NCBI GenBank assembly: GCA_038229695.1
Contig: JBBROE010000048.1
Coordinates: 1 to 28,079, forward strand
DNA: 28,079 nucleotides
Reading direction: 5' to 3'
From: JACMLD01 sp038229695
GTDB taxonomy: Bacteria; Bacteroidota; Bacteroidia; Chitinophagales; Chitinophagaceae
The translations under genes and the position numbers were made by a program. Of the stretch, positions 1 to 6,717 are shown in pieces (within the stretch, counting starts at the first letter, position 1; each line of letters opens with the position of its first letter). The notes beneath the pieces were generated by a model. That model had not been told where the DNA came from and did no database searches. It saw only the letters and a list, made by a program, of their open reading frames with translations.

Positions 1-1
1 C

Positions 2-355
2 TCGGTAGTCTTTTCGTGGTTTTTGTTTCAGTTGTTGTTCCGGCTGCTGATTTTTCATATGTTCGGTGTCATGGGCTGCGCGGTGGTGGTGGGCATCATT
101 TCGGTCCAGCTCTTCAAGCGACTCGATATTCGTACGATACGGGGCGAAAAAATACACCTGCCGCAAAAACAATTCAGTAAGGGCCAGGTATACGGCGGGC
201 TGATTTTTGGATTTGGCTGGGCCATTACCGGTGCCTGCCCGGGACCGCTGTTCGCGCTCATCGGCAACGGATTTCCCGTTGTGCTGGTAACTCTATTTAG
301 TGCCATTGCAGGTACCTGGGTATATGGGTATCTCCGGGAACAATTACCCCATTGA
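2..355 (+). CDS. YeeE/YedE (DUF6691) family transporter subunit, 5' end outside window
   Basis: Inner-membrane protein of the YeeE/YedE sulfur-compound (thiosulfate-type) transporter family, of the short half-size type that usually works next to a second YeeE/YedE half. The reading frame is open to the left edge, so the start codon lies before the window; what is visible (about 117 residues) is most of a protein that is normally around 135 residues. Recognisable family segments are FHMFGVMG near the beginning, a GWAITGACPGP motif carrying the single conserved cysteine, and the ending GTWVYGYLREQLPH. Three hydrophobic stretches fit membrane helices. Its stop overlaps the end of the convergent DUF2892 gene by 12 bp. 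An upstream partner YeeE/YedE gene is expected just outside the window. Family assignment is firm; the substrate is inferred from the family. Confidence 0.85.
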   Translation, partial: SVVFSWFLFQLLFRLLIFHMFGVMGCAVVVGIISVQLFKRLDIRTIRGEKIHLPQKQFSKGQVYGGLIFGFGWAITGACPGPLFALIGNGFPVVLVTLFSAIAGTWVYGYLREQLPH

Positions 356-598
356 CCGGGCGCCCCGGGGATGGTCTGCCGGGTTGCCCGGGGTTGACGC
401 GCGTGTGCTGAGGCCCGTAGCCTGGTAAAGGGGGCAAAAGCCGGTAGCGCCCGTCGCCAGGAAGATACCGGATAAAGCCAGCAGGGCCACACCGCCGGGG
501 CCGCGGACTTTTCCTGCCGCGTACAAAGCGATCATGCCGAGGGCCACGGCTGGCCGGATGATACGGTCGGTTCTGCCCATGTTTTTAGGTAAATGCAT
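344..598 (-). CDS. DUF2892 (YgaP-like) small membrane protein
   Basis: Small inner-membrane protein of 84 residues. The N-terminal NMGRTDRIIR segment followed by two hydrophobic helices and a GFCPLYQATG turn is the standard DUF2892 pattern, the domain that in E. coli YgaP anchors a rhodanese. Homologues normally end soon after FCPLY with a second cysteine; here the tail continues as a charged, Gly/Pro-rich stretch of about 20 residues without it, and that tail is encoded where the gene overlaps the convergent YeeE/YedE gene. The tail may come from loss of an earlier stop. The pairing of DUF2892 with YeeE/YedE and DsrE proteins is common in Bacteroidota and points to sulfur-compound handling, although the biochemical role is unknown. 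The start at 598 fits the family N-terminus. Confidence 0.8.
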   Translation of the reverse strand: MHLPKNMGRTDRIIRPAVALGMIALYAAGKVRGPGGVALLALSGIFLATGATGFCPLYQATGLSTRASTPGNPADHPRGARSMG

Positions 599-954
599 AG
601 CTGTGTTTTAATGCCAAGGGGCAAAAACAATGCCTTGCCTGGCTGGCGGCATAGCCAGTGCCTGCAATTAATACGTACTTTGTTCCCGGCAATAGATCTT
701 GGGGTGGCGCCTGCTGGATCGTGGATGTAAGCGCCGCCACGAAATTCAGATCGGGCGCCTGCCACTTTCCCTCAACCGGGTGGAAAATGGTAATTTTGAC
801 ACCTGGCTGGGCACTTTACGGGTGCCGGGTGAAAATTTTTAGGTTGCCGGTTAAAGCACGGATCAGTTATTGCGGATCCTGCACCGGGTAGCAGGCTTAT
901 GGTGTTGGCCCGGCAGCAGCCATTTAAACATTTCAATTAAATACACGTTAGCTT
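599..954. other. 356-bp intergenic region without a convincing gene
   Basis: This lies between the divergent DUF2892 and DsrE-family genes. Short open frames exist but show no family resemblance or signal peptide. It holds one exact TAnnTTTG match on + (TAATTTTG, 791-798), 156 bp before the DsrE start and therefore weak, and a one-mismatch version on - (TGTTTTTG, 629-622) placed 23 bp before the DUF2892 start. No strong hairpin or repeat was seen. Confidence 0.5.
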
Positions 955-1410
955 ATGAAACAATCTTTTTATGTACCGGTTTTGCTGTTTACGCTTTTTA
1001 CCCTGGCCGCGCGCGCACAACAGTCGGACCCGTCTTCCTTTCATGGCGCTGAAGCCACTTCCGCCTCCTATAAAGTCGTTTATTTCATAGACCAGCTTGA
1101 GGACAAAAAAATCCGCGGCACGCTCCGGAACATCAATAACGCGCTCGAAGACCCGCGGCTGAAAGGAAAGATCACCGTGGAACTGGTGGCTTTTGGAGAC
1201 GGCGTTGAAATGTTTAAAAAGACCAATTCCTACGACACGTTGCTGCTTGCCCTGCAGCGCAAGGGGGTTATCCTGGCAGAGTGTGAGAATACCATCCGGG
1301 AACGGAAGATCAGCAAAGATGAACTGTGGCCGTTTATCAGTTTTGTGCCCAGCGGCAACGGCGAGATCATTATCCGGCAGCAGCATGGATGGGCATCTGT
1401 TCACCCCTGA
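955..1410 (+). CDS. Exported DsrE-family protein
   Basis: A DsrE/DsrF/TusD-like sulfur-carrier-fold protein of 151 residues with a cleavable signal peptide (hydrophobic residues 6-20, likely cut after ARA at about 21), so it should act in the periplasm. The mature part follows the family closely: a VVYFIDQLED first strand, then GTLRNINNALEDP, VELVAFGDGVEMF, a GVILAEC segment placing a cysteine at residue 110 in the position of the family active cysteine, and a C-terminal PSGNGEIIIRQQHGW. Exported DsrE proteins of this kind are frequent in Bacteroidota and are thought to bind or relay sulfane sulfur; the partner is not visible. Its location beside YeeE/YedE and DUF2892 genes supports a sulfur role. 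A hairpin with a T-run follows at 1578-1620. Confidence 0.85.
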   Translation: MKQSFYVPVLLFTLFTLAARAQQSDPSSFHGAEATSASYKVVYFIDQLEDKKIRGTLRNINNALEDPRLKGKITVELVAFGDGVEMFKKTNSYDTLLLALQRKGVILAECENTIRERKISKDELWPFISFVPSGNGEIIIRQQHGWASVHP

Positions 1411-1577
1411 CATTTGCGTGAGTAAACCTTTACTGTATTTTTTTGCCGGGCAGCAGTACAGCCGCCAGCATCGTTGCGTCGCACACTTTTACAGCGGTGC
1501 AGCGGGCAGTGACACATCACCGCGAGATGCCGGGGCGGATGCAACACCATGACTGCTTCTAACGCCCCGGGGTCCAC

Positions 1578-1620
1578 GCTGGCGGGCCATCCCAGGCCCT
1601 CACCGCGTCAGCCGTTTTTT
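1578..1620 (+). terminator. Possible intrinsic terminator after the DsrE-family gene
   Basis: An outer stem GCTGGC (1578-1583) pairs with GTCAGC (1607-1612, one G-U), enclosing an inner stem GGGCC (1584-1588) with GGCCC (1595-1599), and six T follow at 1615-1620. A seven-base bulge on the 3' side weakens it, and it lies 168 bp beyond the DsrE stop, so this is a tentative call. Confidence 0.35.
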
Positions 1621-1623
1621 CAG

Positions 1624-1644
1624 ATGGTAATTTTTGCTTACCAT
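1624..1644. promoter_or_regulatory. Inverted repeat ATGGTAA-N7-TTACCAT upstream of acetamidase gene
   Basis: A perfect 7-bp inverted repeat with the 7-base spacer TTTTTGC, ending 20 bp before the ATG at 1665. The spacing suits a regulator-binding site or a small 5' leader hairpin. A promoter-like string, TAATTTTTG, one base longer than the TAnnTTTG consensus, lies inside it (1628-1636), so a bound protein would cover the -7 region. No adjacent regulator gene is obvious. Confidence 0.4.
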
Positions 1645-1664
1645 TACAAAAACCAATACTATTT

Positions 1665-2705
1665 ATGGGCGTAAGACAACTACGGGCAGTTTGGGCAATG
1701 ACGGTCAGCATTGCCTTTTCTTTTTTTAATGGACAGGCACAACCACGCGGGACGGCTGACCTGCCTTACCTGCTGGAGCCCGCACCGGGAACAGTGGTCT
1801 GGGGCAATTACTGGTCAGAGAACCCGCCCGCGCTGCGGGTGAAGTCGGGCGACTACGTGCAAATCAGGACCTTGCTCACCAGCAGTCCGGACAGGCTGGA
1901 AGCAGCCGGTGTGCCGGCGGACCAGGTGGAAAAGCAATTGAGGGATGTGCAGTCGGTAAAAGATCGTGGCCCCGGCGGTCATGTGCTTACCGGGCCGGTA
2001 TATGTGGAAGGCGCGGAACCGGGCGATGCCATCGAAGTTCGAATTATAACTATCGACCTGCCCATTGCCTATGGCTACAATGCTATTGGCCAGAGCGGCT
2101 TTTTATCCGATGAAATCTTTGATCGGAAAATGAAAATCATCCCACTCAATAAGGCGACAATGCTGGGTCATTTCGCCGATGGAATTGACATTCCGCTTCA
2201 TCCATTCTTTGGCAGTATGGGTGTGGCGCCACCGAAAGAAGTCGGTAAGTGGAACAGCGCGCCACCATGGATTCACGGCGGTAACCTGGACAATAAAGAC
2301 CTGGTGGCCGGCACCTCGCTGTTTCTACCGGTTTTCTGTCCGGGTGCTCTTTTTGGAGTGGGCGACGGGCATGCGGCACAGGGGAACGGCGAGGTGGATA
2401 TTACCGCTATCGAGACTTCGCTGGTCGGCCATTTTCAGTTCATCCTCCACAAAGGAAAGTCACTGAAATGGCCACGCGCTGAAACGCCGACGCATATCAT
2501 CAGTATGGGCTGCGATCGCGACCTGAATGCCGCTACGCACATCGCGGTCAGGCAGATGATCGCCTACCTGGTAGAAGAAAAAAAGATGTCGCAGGCAGAT
2601 GCGTATATGCTTTGCAGTGTGGCCGGGGATGTAAATATCACCCAGCTGGTAGATGGCAATGTGGGGGTGCATATGCTGCTGCCCAAAAGTATTTTTAAGA
2701 AATAG
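1665..2705 (+). CDS. Exported acetamidase/formamidase-family protein
   Basis: A 346-residue member of the FmdA/AmdA family, whose characterised members hydrolyse formamide or acetamide to ammonia and the acid. Family landmarks are RGPGGHVLTGPVYVEGAEPGD (from residue 101), HPFFGSMGVAP (179-189), HGGNLDNKDL (204-213) and GVGDGHAAQGNGEV (231-244), which carries metal-binding residues in the family. Unlike the cytoplasmic enzymes it begins with a signal peptide (hydrophobic residues about 9-22, likely cut after GQA at about 25), so it should act in the periplasm. Exported members are common in Bacteroidota and their real substrate is not known, so amidase activity on a small amide is an inference. 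It converges on the aminotransferase-like gene, with 26 bp between the stops. Confidence 0.85.
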   Translation: MGVRQLRAVWAMTVSIAFSFFNGQAQPRGTADLPYLLEPAPGTVVWGNYWSENPPALRVKSGDYVQIRTLLTSSPDRLEAAGVPADQVEKQLRDVQSVKDRGPGGHVLTGPVYVEGAEPGDAIEVRIITIDLPIAYGYNAIGQSGFLSDEIFDRKMKIIPLNKATMLGHFADGIDIPLHPFFGSMGVAPPKEVGKWNSAPPWIHGGNLDNKDLVAGTSLFLPVFCPGALFGVGDGHAAQGNGEVDITAIETSLVGHFQFILHKGKSLKWPRAETPTHIISMGCDRDLNAATHIAVRQMIAYLVEEKKMSQADAYMLCSVAGDVNITQLVDGNVGVHMLLPKSIFKK

Positions 2706-2731
2706 GTCGTTTTCTTACTCAATTACGGTAA

Positions 2732-4033
2732 TCAGAAACCGGTTTTCGTAAATGCCGTAATGCCTTCAACCAGCAAGTCGAGTTGCTGCGTGGTGGTATA
2801 GACGTTAGGCGTGATGCGCACGCCGTGAATATTTTCCCATTCGATGGGCACGCAGTGAATTTTATATTTTTCCATCAGGAAGGAATCGAGCTCGCCGGCT
2901 TTTTTACCCTGTACGAGTACTGAGCCGATGGCGCAACCGAAGCCGGCTTTCAAAGAGGTATTCAGCTGTACCCTGGGCAGGGGCTGCACCCGGCTCATCC
3001 AGTAATTTTTGAGGTACAACAGCCTTTCCTCTTTTCTTTTGCTGCCGATCATGTCGTGGAATTCGATGGCTTTTCCTACCGCCTCCTCGATGAAAAACGG
3101 CCGGGTCCCGAGGTTTTCGAATTTCCGGATATCGGTGCTGGCGTGATCCCCGGCGGCAAACAACGGATAGGTTCCGGCAATCTTATCACTTTTTACGTAC
3201 AGCATGCCGCTGCCGATGCAGGCACCGAGCCATTTGTGCAGGCTGGTACCAAAGTAATCCGCGCCGAGTTCCGGTATGGTGAAATCGAAGTGGGCAAAAC
3301 TGTGCGCACCGTCTACCAGCACTTCGATGTTACGGGCATGCGCCGCATCGGCAATTTTACGCACCGGTAATATCTGCCCGTTCCAGTTGATGATATGCGT
3401 TACCTGTACCAGTTTTGTTTTCGGGCTAAACGCCTTGATGTATTGACTTGCCATATACTCCGGATCTTCACTCGGCAGTTCCAGGTTCACCCAGACCAGC
3501 TTGATTCCATTACGGGCTTCCCGCTGCTTCCAGGCATTGATGGTGTTGGGATAATCCTGTTTGCTGAGCACAACTTCATCGCCCGCTTGCAGATCAAGGC
3601 CGAAGATCACCGTCTCGAGGGCTTCAGACGCATTGCGCTGCAGCGCGATTTCTTCCGGCTGGGTGCCGGCAAGCCGGGCCAGGTTTTTCCGGAGCGGCTC
3701 GCGACCCTGGTCAAGGATCCGCCACATGTAATAACTCGGCGCTTCATTGCAGTAATCATAATACCGCTTTACTGCATCCTGCACCGTCTTCGGTGCGGGG
3801 GATACGCCACCGTTATTGAGGTTGACCATATTGGGCGAGACGGTGTACGACTGCTGAATAAAATACCAGAAATCTTCATCTGTGGCAAGCTCCGCTGGGT
3901 GTATCGTCCGGGCTTTTTCTACCGCTTCGTGCACGTTACGGCTCCATGCGGGTTGCGTTACTGATGCGCACAGGGCAGCGGCTGATAGTTTTCCGGTCTG
4001 GCTGACGAAGGAACGGCGGTTGAAGGCAGTCAT
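2732..4033 (-). CDS. Tat-exported class V aminotransferase-fold PLP protein
   Basis: A fold-type I PLP enzyme of 433 residues from the isopenicillin-N-epimerase/cysteine-desulfurase-like branch. The N-terminus NRRSFVSQTG followed by a hydrophobic run to about residue 30 is a twin-arginine signal, implying export after folding with cofactor. PLP-site features are LQRNASEAL (131-139), the aspartate of DGAHS (241-245) and the Schiff-base lysine K267 in TSLHKWLG. The C-terminal part (GVRITPNVY) lacks the Cys loop RTGHHCAQP found in SufS here, so it is unlikely to be a second cysteine desulfurase. The substrate is unknown; epimerase, lyase or aminotransferase activity are all possible. A TATTTTTG promoter element lies 35 bp upstream. 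Confidence 0.85.
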   Translation of the reverse strand: MTAFNRRSFVSQTGKLSAAALCASVTQPAWSRNVHEAVEKARTIHPAELATDEDFWYFIQQSYTVSPNMVNLNNGGVSPAPKTVQDAVKRYYDYCNEAPSYYMWRILDQGREPLRKNLARLAGTQPEEIALQRNASEALETVIFGLDLQAGDEVVLSKQDYPNTINAWKQREARNGIKLVWVNLELPSEDPEYMASQYIKAFSPKTKLVQVTHIINWNGQILPVRKIADAAHARNIEVLVDGAHSFAHFDFTIPELGADYFGTSLHKWLGACIGSGMLYVKSDKIAGTYPLFAAGDHASTDIRKFENLGTRPFFIEEAVGKAIEFHDMIGSKRKEERLLYLKNYWMSRVQPLPRVQLNTSLKAGFGCAIGSVLVQGKKAGELDSFLMEKYKIHCVPIEWENIHGVRITPNVYTTTQQLDLLVEGITAFTKTGF

Positions 4034-4068
4034 GACTATTGGCTTGGATGGGGGATAGCCTGAAGTTA

Positions 4069-4076
4069 CAAAAATA
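4069..4076 (-). promoter_or_regulatory. -7 promoter element of the aminotransferase-like gene
   Basis: TATTTTTG on the minus strand matches the Bacteroidota -7 consensus TAnnTTTG exactly and sits 35 bp before the ATG at 4033, which leaves a leader of about 30 nt. A clear -33 TTG at the usual spacing was not found. Confidence 0.5.
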
Positions 4077-4172
4077 ACAGCCAGGGAAACCGCCCGTACG
4101 CCAAAAAATCACAACCGCTGTGTGGGGTACAGCCTGCGATGTGCCGGTAGCAGATGGCAACAGTCACCCTGA

Positions 4173-4346
4173 TCAATGGCGGATATCAATATCCACCCTG
4201 GGCTCAGGCTGGTGGCGCCGCTGGTAATATTCCGGGCGGTGACGGTGATGTTCCCGGTAATAGCGATGCTCGACGCAACTGCCCAGCGTGGCCGCTGCCA
4301 TCAGCATGATGGACAGCCAAATCAATGGTGTCCTTATTGTTTTCAT
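4173..4346 (-). CDS. Small putative lipoprotein
   Basis: A 57-residue protein starting MKTIRTPLIW. The hydrophobic segment ends in a lipobox-like LGSC at about residue 23, so it is probably lipidated and held in a membrane. The mature part is only about 35 residues, very rich in His, Arg, Tyr and Pro (EHRYYREHHRHRPEYYQ), and ends in VDIDIRH. Tiny lipoproteins with such basic, His-rich tails recur in Bacteroidota without a known role; metal binding is possible but unproven. An in-frame ATG 24 bp further upstream would add eight residues before MKTIR; the internal ATG at 4346 gives the conventional lipoprotein N-terminus and is preferred. No neighbour reveals a function. Confidence 0.6.
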   Translation of the reverse strand: MKTIRTPLIWLSIMLMAAATLGSCVEHRYYREHHRHRPEYYQRRHQPEPRVDIDIRH

Positions 4347-4408
4347 GGTAATTTTATTGATCGTTGGCAAACGGGCTTGCGGTCGGTGCCGTTTGGGGCA
4401 TTATAAAC

Positions 4409-4433
4409 CCATCGCCTTCCCATGAGGCGATGG
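4409..4433 (-). terminator. Hairpin between two minus-strand genes, possible terminator
   Basis: A perfect 8-bp stem (CCATCGCC with GGCGATGG) around a 9-base loop lies 31 bp after the stop of the membrane-protein gene at 4465. On the minus strand it is followed by GTTTATAATG, a poor U-tract, so termination is plausible but not certain. Confidence 0.45.
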
Positions 4434-4464
4434 ATACCCACAATTTTTCCGCAGCGCCAGGCAT

Positions 4465-4899
4465 TTAAATAATAGCCTCTTCGAATCTACGGTTATGATA
4501 CATGAAGGGAACACCCACTATGGCCAGCAGGCTGAGGATGATGATGATCCCCGATATTTCATACTTAAACATCGTATTTACAGCAGGGTCGGCTACCCGG
4601 TGTACGCCCTGCAGACGCCAGATAAGAAAAGCCCCAACCAGCAGGAAAAACACCCGGAACAGGCTTTCGCCGTTTTTTTTCATGCTCAGGAAGCCGTTGT
4701 ATAGAAAACCAACGACCAGGAACGTGATGTTGACCACAAAAATCAGGGTGGAGACATTCACGGCCGTGGAAAGCGGGAAATGCAGGATTTGCGTGAAGAA
4801 CAGGTTATAAAACATGCACAACAACGTGCCTATCAGCCCGGCAAAAACACAGGTCATAAACGCGCGGTAAAATCTGGAAGGTTTGATTTCGGAGTCCAT
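4465..4899 (-). CDS. Hypothetical membrane protein with four predicted helices
   Basis: A 144-residue protein I do not recognise. Hydrophobic segments at about 14-33, 48-70, 80-97 and 115-134 predict four membrane helices; the N-terminus (MDSEIKPSRF) and the C-terminus (YHNRRFEEAII) are hydrophilic, and both ends may be cytoplasmic. There are no catalytic or metal motifs. It is divergent from sufB with 266 bp between the start codons, and a hairpin lies just downstream. Compact length, clean hydrophobic periodicity and a good ATG start support a real gene. No function can be assigned. Confidence 0.75.
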   Translation of the reverse strand: MDSEIKPSRFYRAFMTCVFAGLIGTLLCMFYNLFFTQILHFPLSTAVNVSTLIFVVNITFLVVGFLYNGFLSMKKNGESLFRVFFLLVGAFLIWRLQGVHRVADPAVNTMFKYEISGIIIILSLLAIVGVPFMYHNRRFEEAII

Positions 4900-5125
4900 A
4901 AAAAAGAATTAATAGCGTGAGTAATACGGGTTAGGTTGCAAATAGCGTACAAGTAATCCTCCGGGATGCTGTAGCCACCCGGCGTAGGCTGCTGGGCGGC
5001 CGGGTTGGCGGTTGCGTACCAGCCAATATGCCGGCAGTCCAAATCCGTTTCTGCTGCAGTGGTTACCCGCCGTAATCAGCTGATTCGGGGTAGCTTAAAC
5101 AAGTTGCTAACAATTCAGCTGCCTG

Positions 5126-5145
5126 TTTATACTTTTTTGTATAAA
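5126..5145. promoter_or_regulatory. Candidate operator of the suf operon
   Basis: TTTATAC (5126-5132), six T, then GTATAAA (5139-5145) form a perfect 7-bp inverted repeat of 20 bp in total, ending 8 bp before the suf -7 element and so covering the -33 region. The position is right for repression by a dimer, and the seventh gene of the operon encodes an Rrf2-family regulator with three cysteines. TTTGTAT also occurs twice (5136-5142 and 5150-5156), 14 bp apart. Binding by the regulator is inference. Confidence 0.5.
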
Positions 5146-5153
5146 TTCATTTG

Positions 5154-5161
5154 TATCTTTG
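5154..5161 (+). promoter_or_regulatory. -7 promoter element of the suf operon
   Basis: TATCTTTG is an exact match to TAnnTTTG. Only four bases (CAGC) separate it from the sufB ATG at 5166, so the transcript would begin at or next to the start codon. The nearest upstream TTTG (5136-5139) is closer than the usual -33 spacing. Confidence 0.6.
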
Positions 5162-5165
5162 CAGC

Positions 5166-6668
5166 ATGACTACAGAATCTTTGCCGGTAGTGAAAAGTCC
5201 GGCTGTTAAAAGCAAGGTGGACGACAGCCTCAGCACGATTGAAAGGACGGTTTCAAGTGATTATAAATACGGCTTTTTTACGGATATTGAGGCGGACGAG
5301 GCGCCAAAAGGACTGACCGAAGACACCATTCGGTTCATTTCAGCAAAAAAGAACGAGCCGGCCTGGATGCTCGAGTGGCGGCTGAAAGCATTTGCCTACT
5401 GGTGTAAAATTGCCCCGCAGGAGCCTGCCTGGGCGAACCTCAGTTACCCGGCCATCGACTACCAGGATATCATTTATTATTCTGCCCCTAAACAAAAGAT
5501 TGCGATTGACAGTCTCGACCAGATTGACCCTGAACTGCGGCGCACTTTTGAAAAGCTTGGGATTTCCCTTGACGAGCAGAAGAGGTTGTCCGGGGTGGCG
5601 GTGGACGCGGTAATCGACAGCGTTTCCATCGGCACTTCCTTTAAGAAGCAGCTGGGAGAGCTCGGTATTATCTTCTGTTCCATGAGCGAAGCCATCCAGG
5701 AACATCCGGACCTGGTAAAGAAATACCTGAGTTCAGTGGTGCCCGTCACCGATAATTATTTTGCGGCCCTGAATGCAGCGGTATTCAGCGATGGGTCTTT
5801 TTGTTATATACCGGCAGGCGTGCGCTGCCCGATGGAACTCTCCACCTATTTCCGCATTAATGCAGAAAATACCGGCCAGTTCGAGCGGACCCTTATTGTA
5901 GCTGAAGCAGGGAGTTATGTAAGTTACCTGGAAGGCTGCACGGCGCCGATGCGTGACCAAAATCAACTGCACGCTGCAGTAGTGGAACTGGTGGCGATGG
6001 AAAACGCCGAGATTAAGTATTCCACGGTGCAGAACTGGTACCCTGGCGATAAAGAAGGGAAAGGCGGCATCTATAATTTTGTCACCAAGCGGGGTATCTG
6101 CCGGGGCGACAATTCTAAAATTTCATGGACCCAGGTCGAAACCGGGTCTGCCATTACCTGGAAATACCCGAGCGTGATTTTAAAGGGGGATAATTCCACT
6201 GGCGAATTCTATTCCATAGCCGTTACCAATAATCACCAGCAGGCAGATACCGGCACGAAAATGCTTCATGTCGGGAAGAATACGAAGAGCCGCATCGTTT
6301 CCAAAGGCATTTCTGCAGGCGTCAGCAACAACAGCTACCGCGGATTGGTTCATGTGGGTAAGCATGCAGCGAATGCCCGTAATTTTTCACAGTGTGATTC
6401 TTTGCTGCTGGGCGACAAATGTGGCGCGCATACATTTCCGTACATCGAGGTAAAAAACAATACCGCGGTAGTGGAGCACGAGGCGACTACCTCTAAAATC
6501 GGGGAAGACCAAATCTTCTATTGCAACCAGCGTGGCATCGATACAGAGACAGCCGTGGCCCTTATCATCAATGGCTTTGCCAAAGAGGTGATGAACCAGC
6601 TTCCGATGGAGTTTGCTGTGGAAGCGCAGAAATTACTGGCCATCAGTCTAGAGGGGAGTGTGGGCTAA
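5166..6668 (+). CDS. sufB: SufB, Fe-S cluster scaffold subunit
   Basis: Core scaffold of the SUF system. It forms the SufBC2D complex on which iron-sulfur clusters are built in the cytoplasm, accepting persulfide sulfur from SufE. The 500-residue length is typical. Family hallmarks are YKYGFFTDIEADEAPKGL near the N-terminus, the ISAKKNEPAWMLEWRL segment, C410 in SQCDSLLLGDKCGAHTFPYIE and E439 in VEHEATTSKIGED. These two match the E. coli pair C405 and E434 needed at the SufB-SufD interface. The frame is open further upstream to a TTG at 5151, but that codon lies in the promoter element; ATG 5166 gives a normal N-terminus. It is the first gene of a seven-gene operon. GTG 5190 and TTG 5181 are alternative starts if the mRNA is not leaderless. 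Confidence 0.96.
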   Translation: MTTESLPVVKSPAVKSKVDDSLSTIERTVSSDYKYGFFTDIEADEAPKGLTEDTIRFISAKKNEPAWMLEWRLKAFAYWCKIAPQEPAWANLSYPAIDYQDIIYYSAPKQKIAIDSLDQIDPELRRTFEKLGISLDEQKRLSGVAVDAVIDSVSIGTSFKKQLGELGIIFCSMSEAIQEHPDLVKKYLSSVVPVTDNYFAALNAAVFSDGSFCYIPAGVRCPMELSTYFRINAENTGQFERTLIVAEAGSYVSYLEGCTAPMRDQNQLHAAVVELVAMENAEIKYSTVQNWYPGDKEGKGGIYNFVTKRGICRGDNSKISWTQVETGSAITWKYPSVILKGDNSTGEFYSIAVTNNHQQADTGTKMLHVGKNTKSRIVSKGISAGVSNNSYRGLVHVGKHAANARNFSQCDSLLLGDKCGAHTFPYIEVKNNTAVVEHEATTSKIGEDQIFYCNQRGIDTETAVALIINGFAKEVMNQLPMEFAVEAQKLLAISLEGSVG

Positions 6669-6717
6669 ATAACAGTAATTAAAATTATACGTATTCAACG
6701 CAAAATTATACAAGCTA

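Noticed and set aside
658..891. Possible 77-codon gene in the intergenic region before the DsrE gene
   Set aside because: It begins with a non-ATG codon, has no hydrophobic or domain pattern and no promoter at a fitting distance.
2732..4033. Second cysteine desulfurase
   Set aside because: The PLP lysine is present but the C-terminal loop with the catalytic cysteine seen in SufS (RTGHHCAQP) is missing, and a Tat signal argues for a periplasmic enzyme.
5074..5085. 12-bp palindrome AATCAGCTGATT upstream of sufB
   Set aside because: Perfect but short, about 70 bp upstream of the promoter and without a spacer; a partial second copy (TTCAGCTG) exists, but this could be chance. The repeat at 5126-5145 is better placed.
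5151..5165. TTG start for sufB at 5151
   Set aside because: The codon lies inside the TATCTTTG promoter region, so it would not be transcribed; ATG 5166 gives a normal SufB N-terminus.
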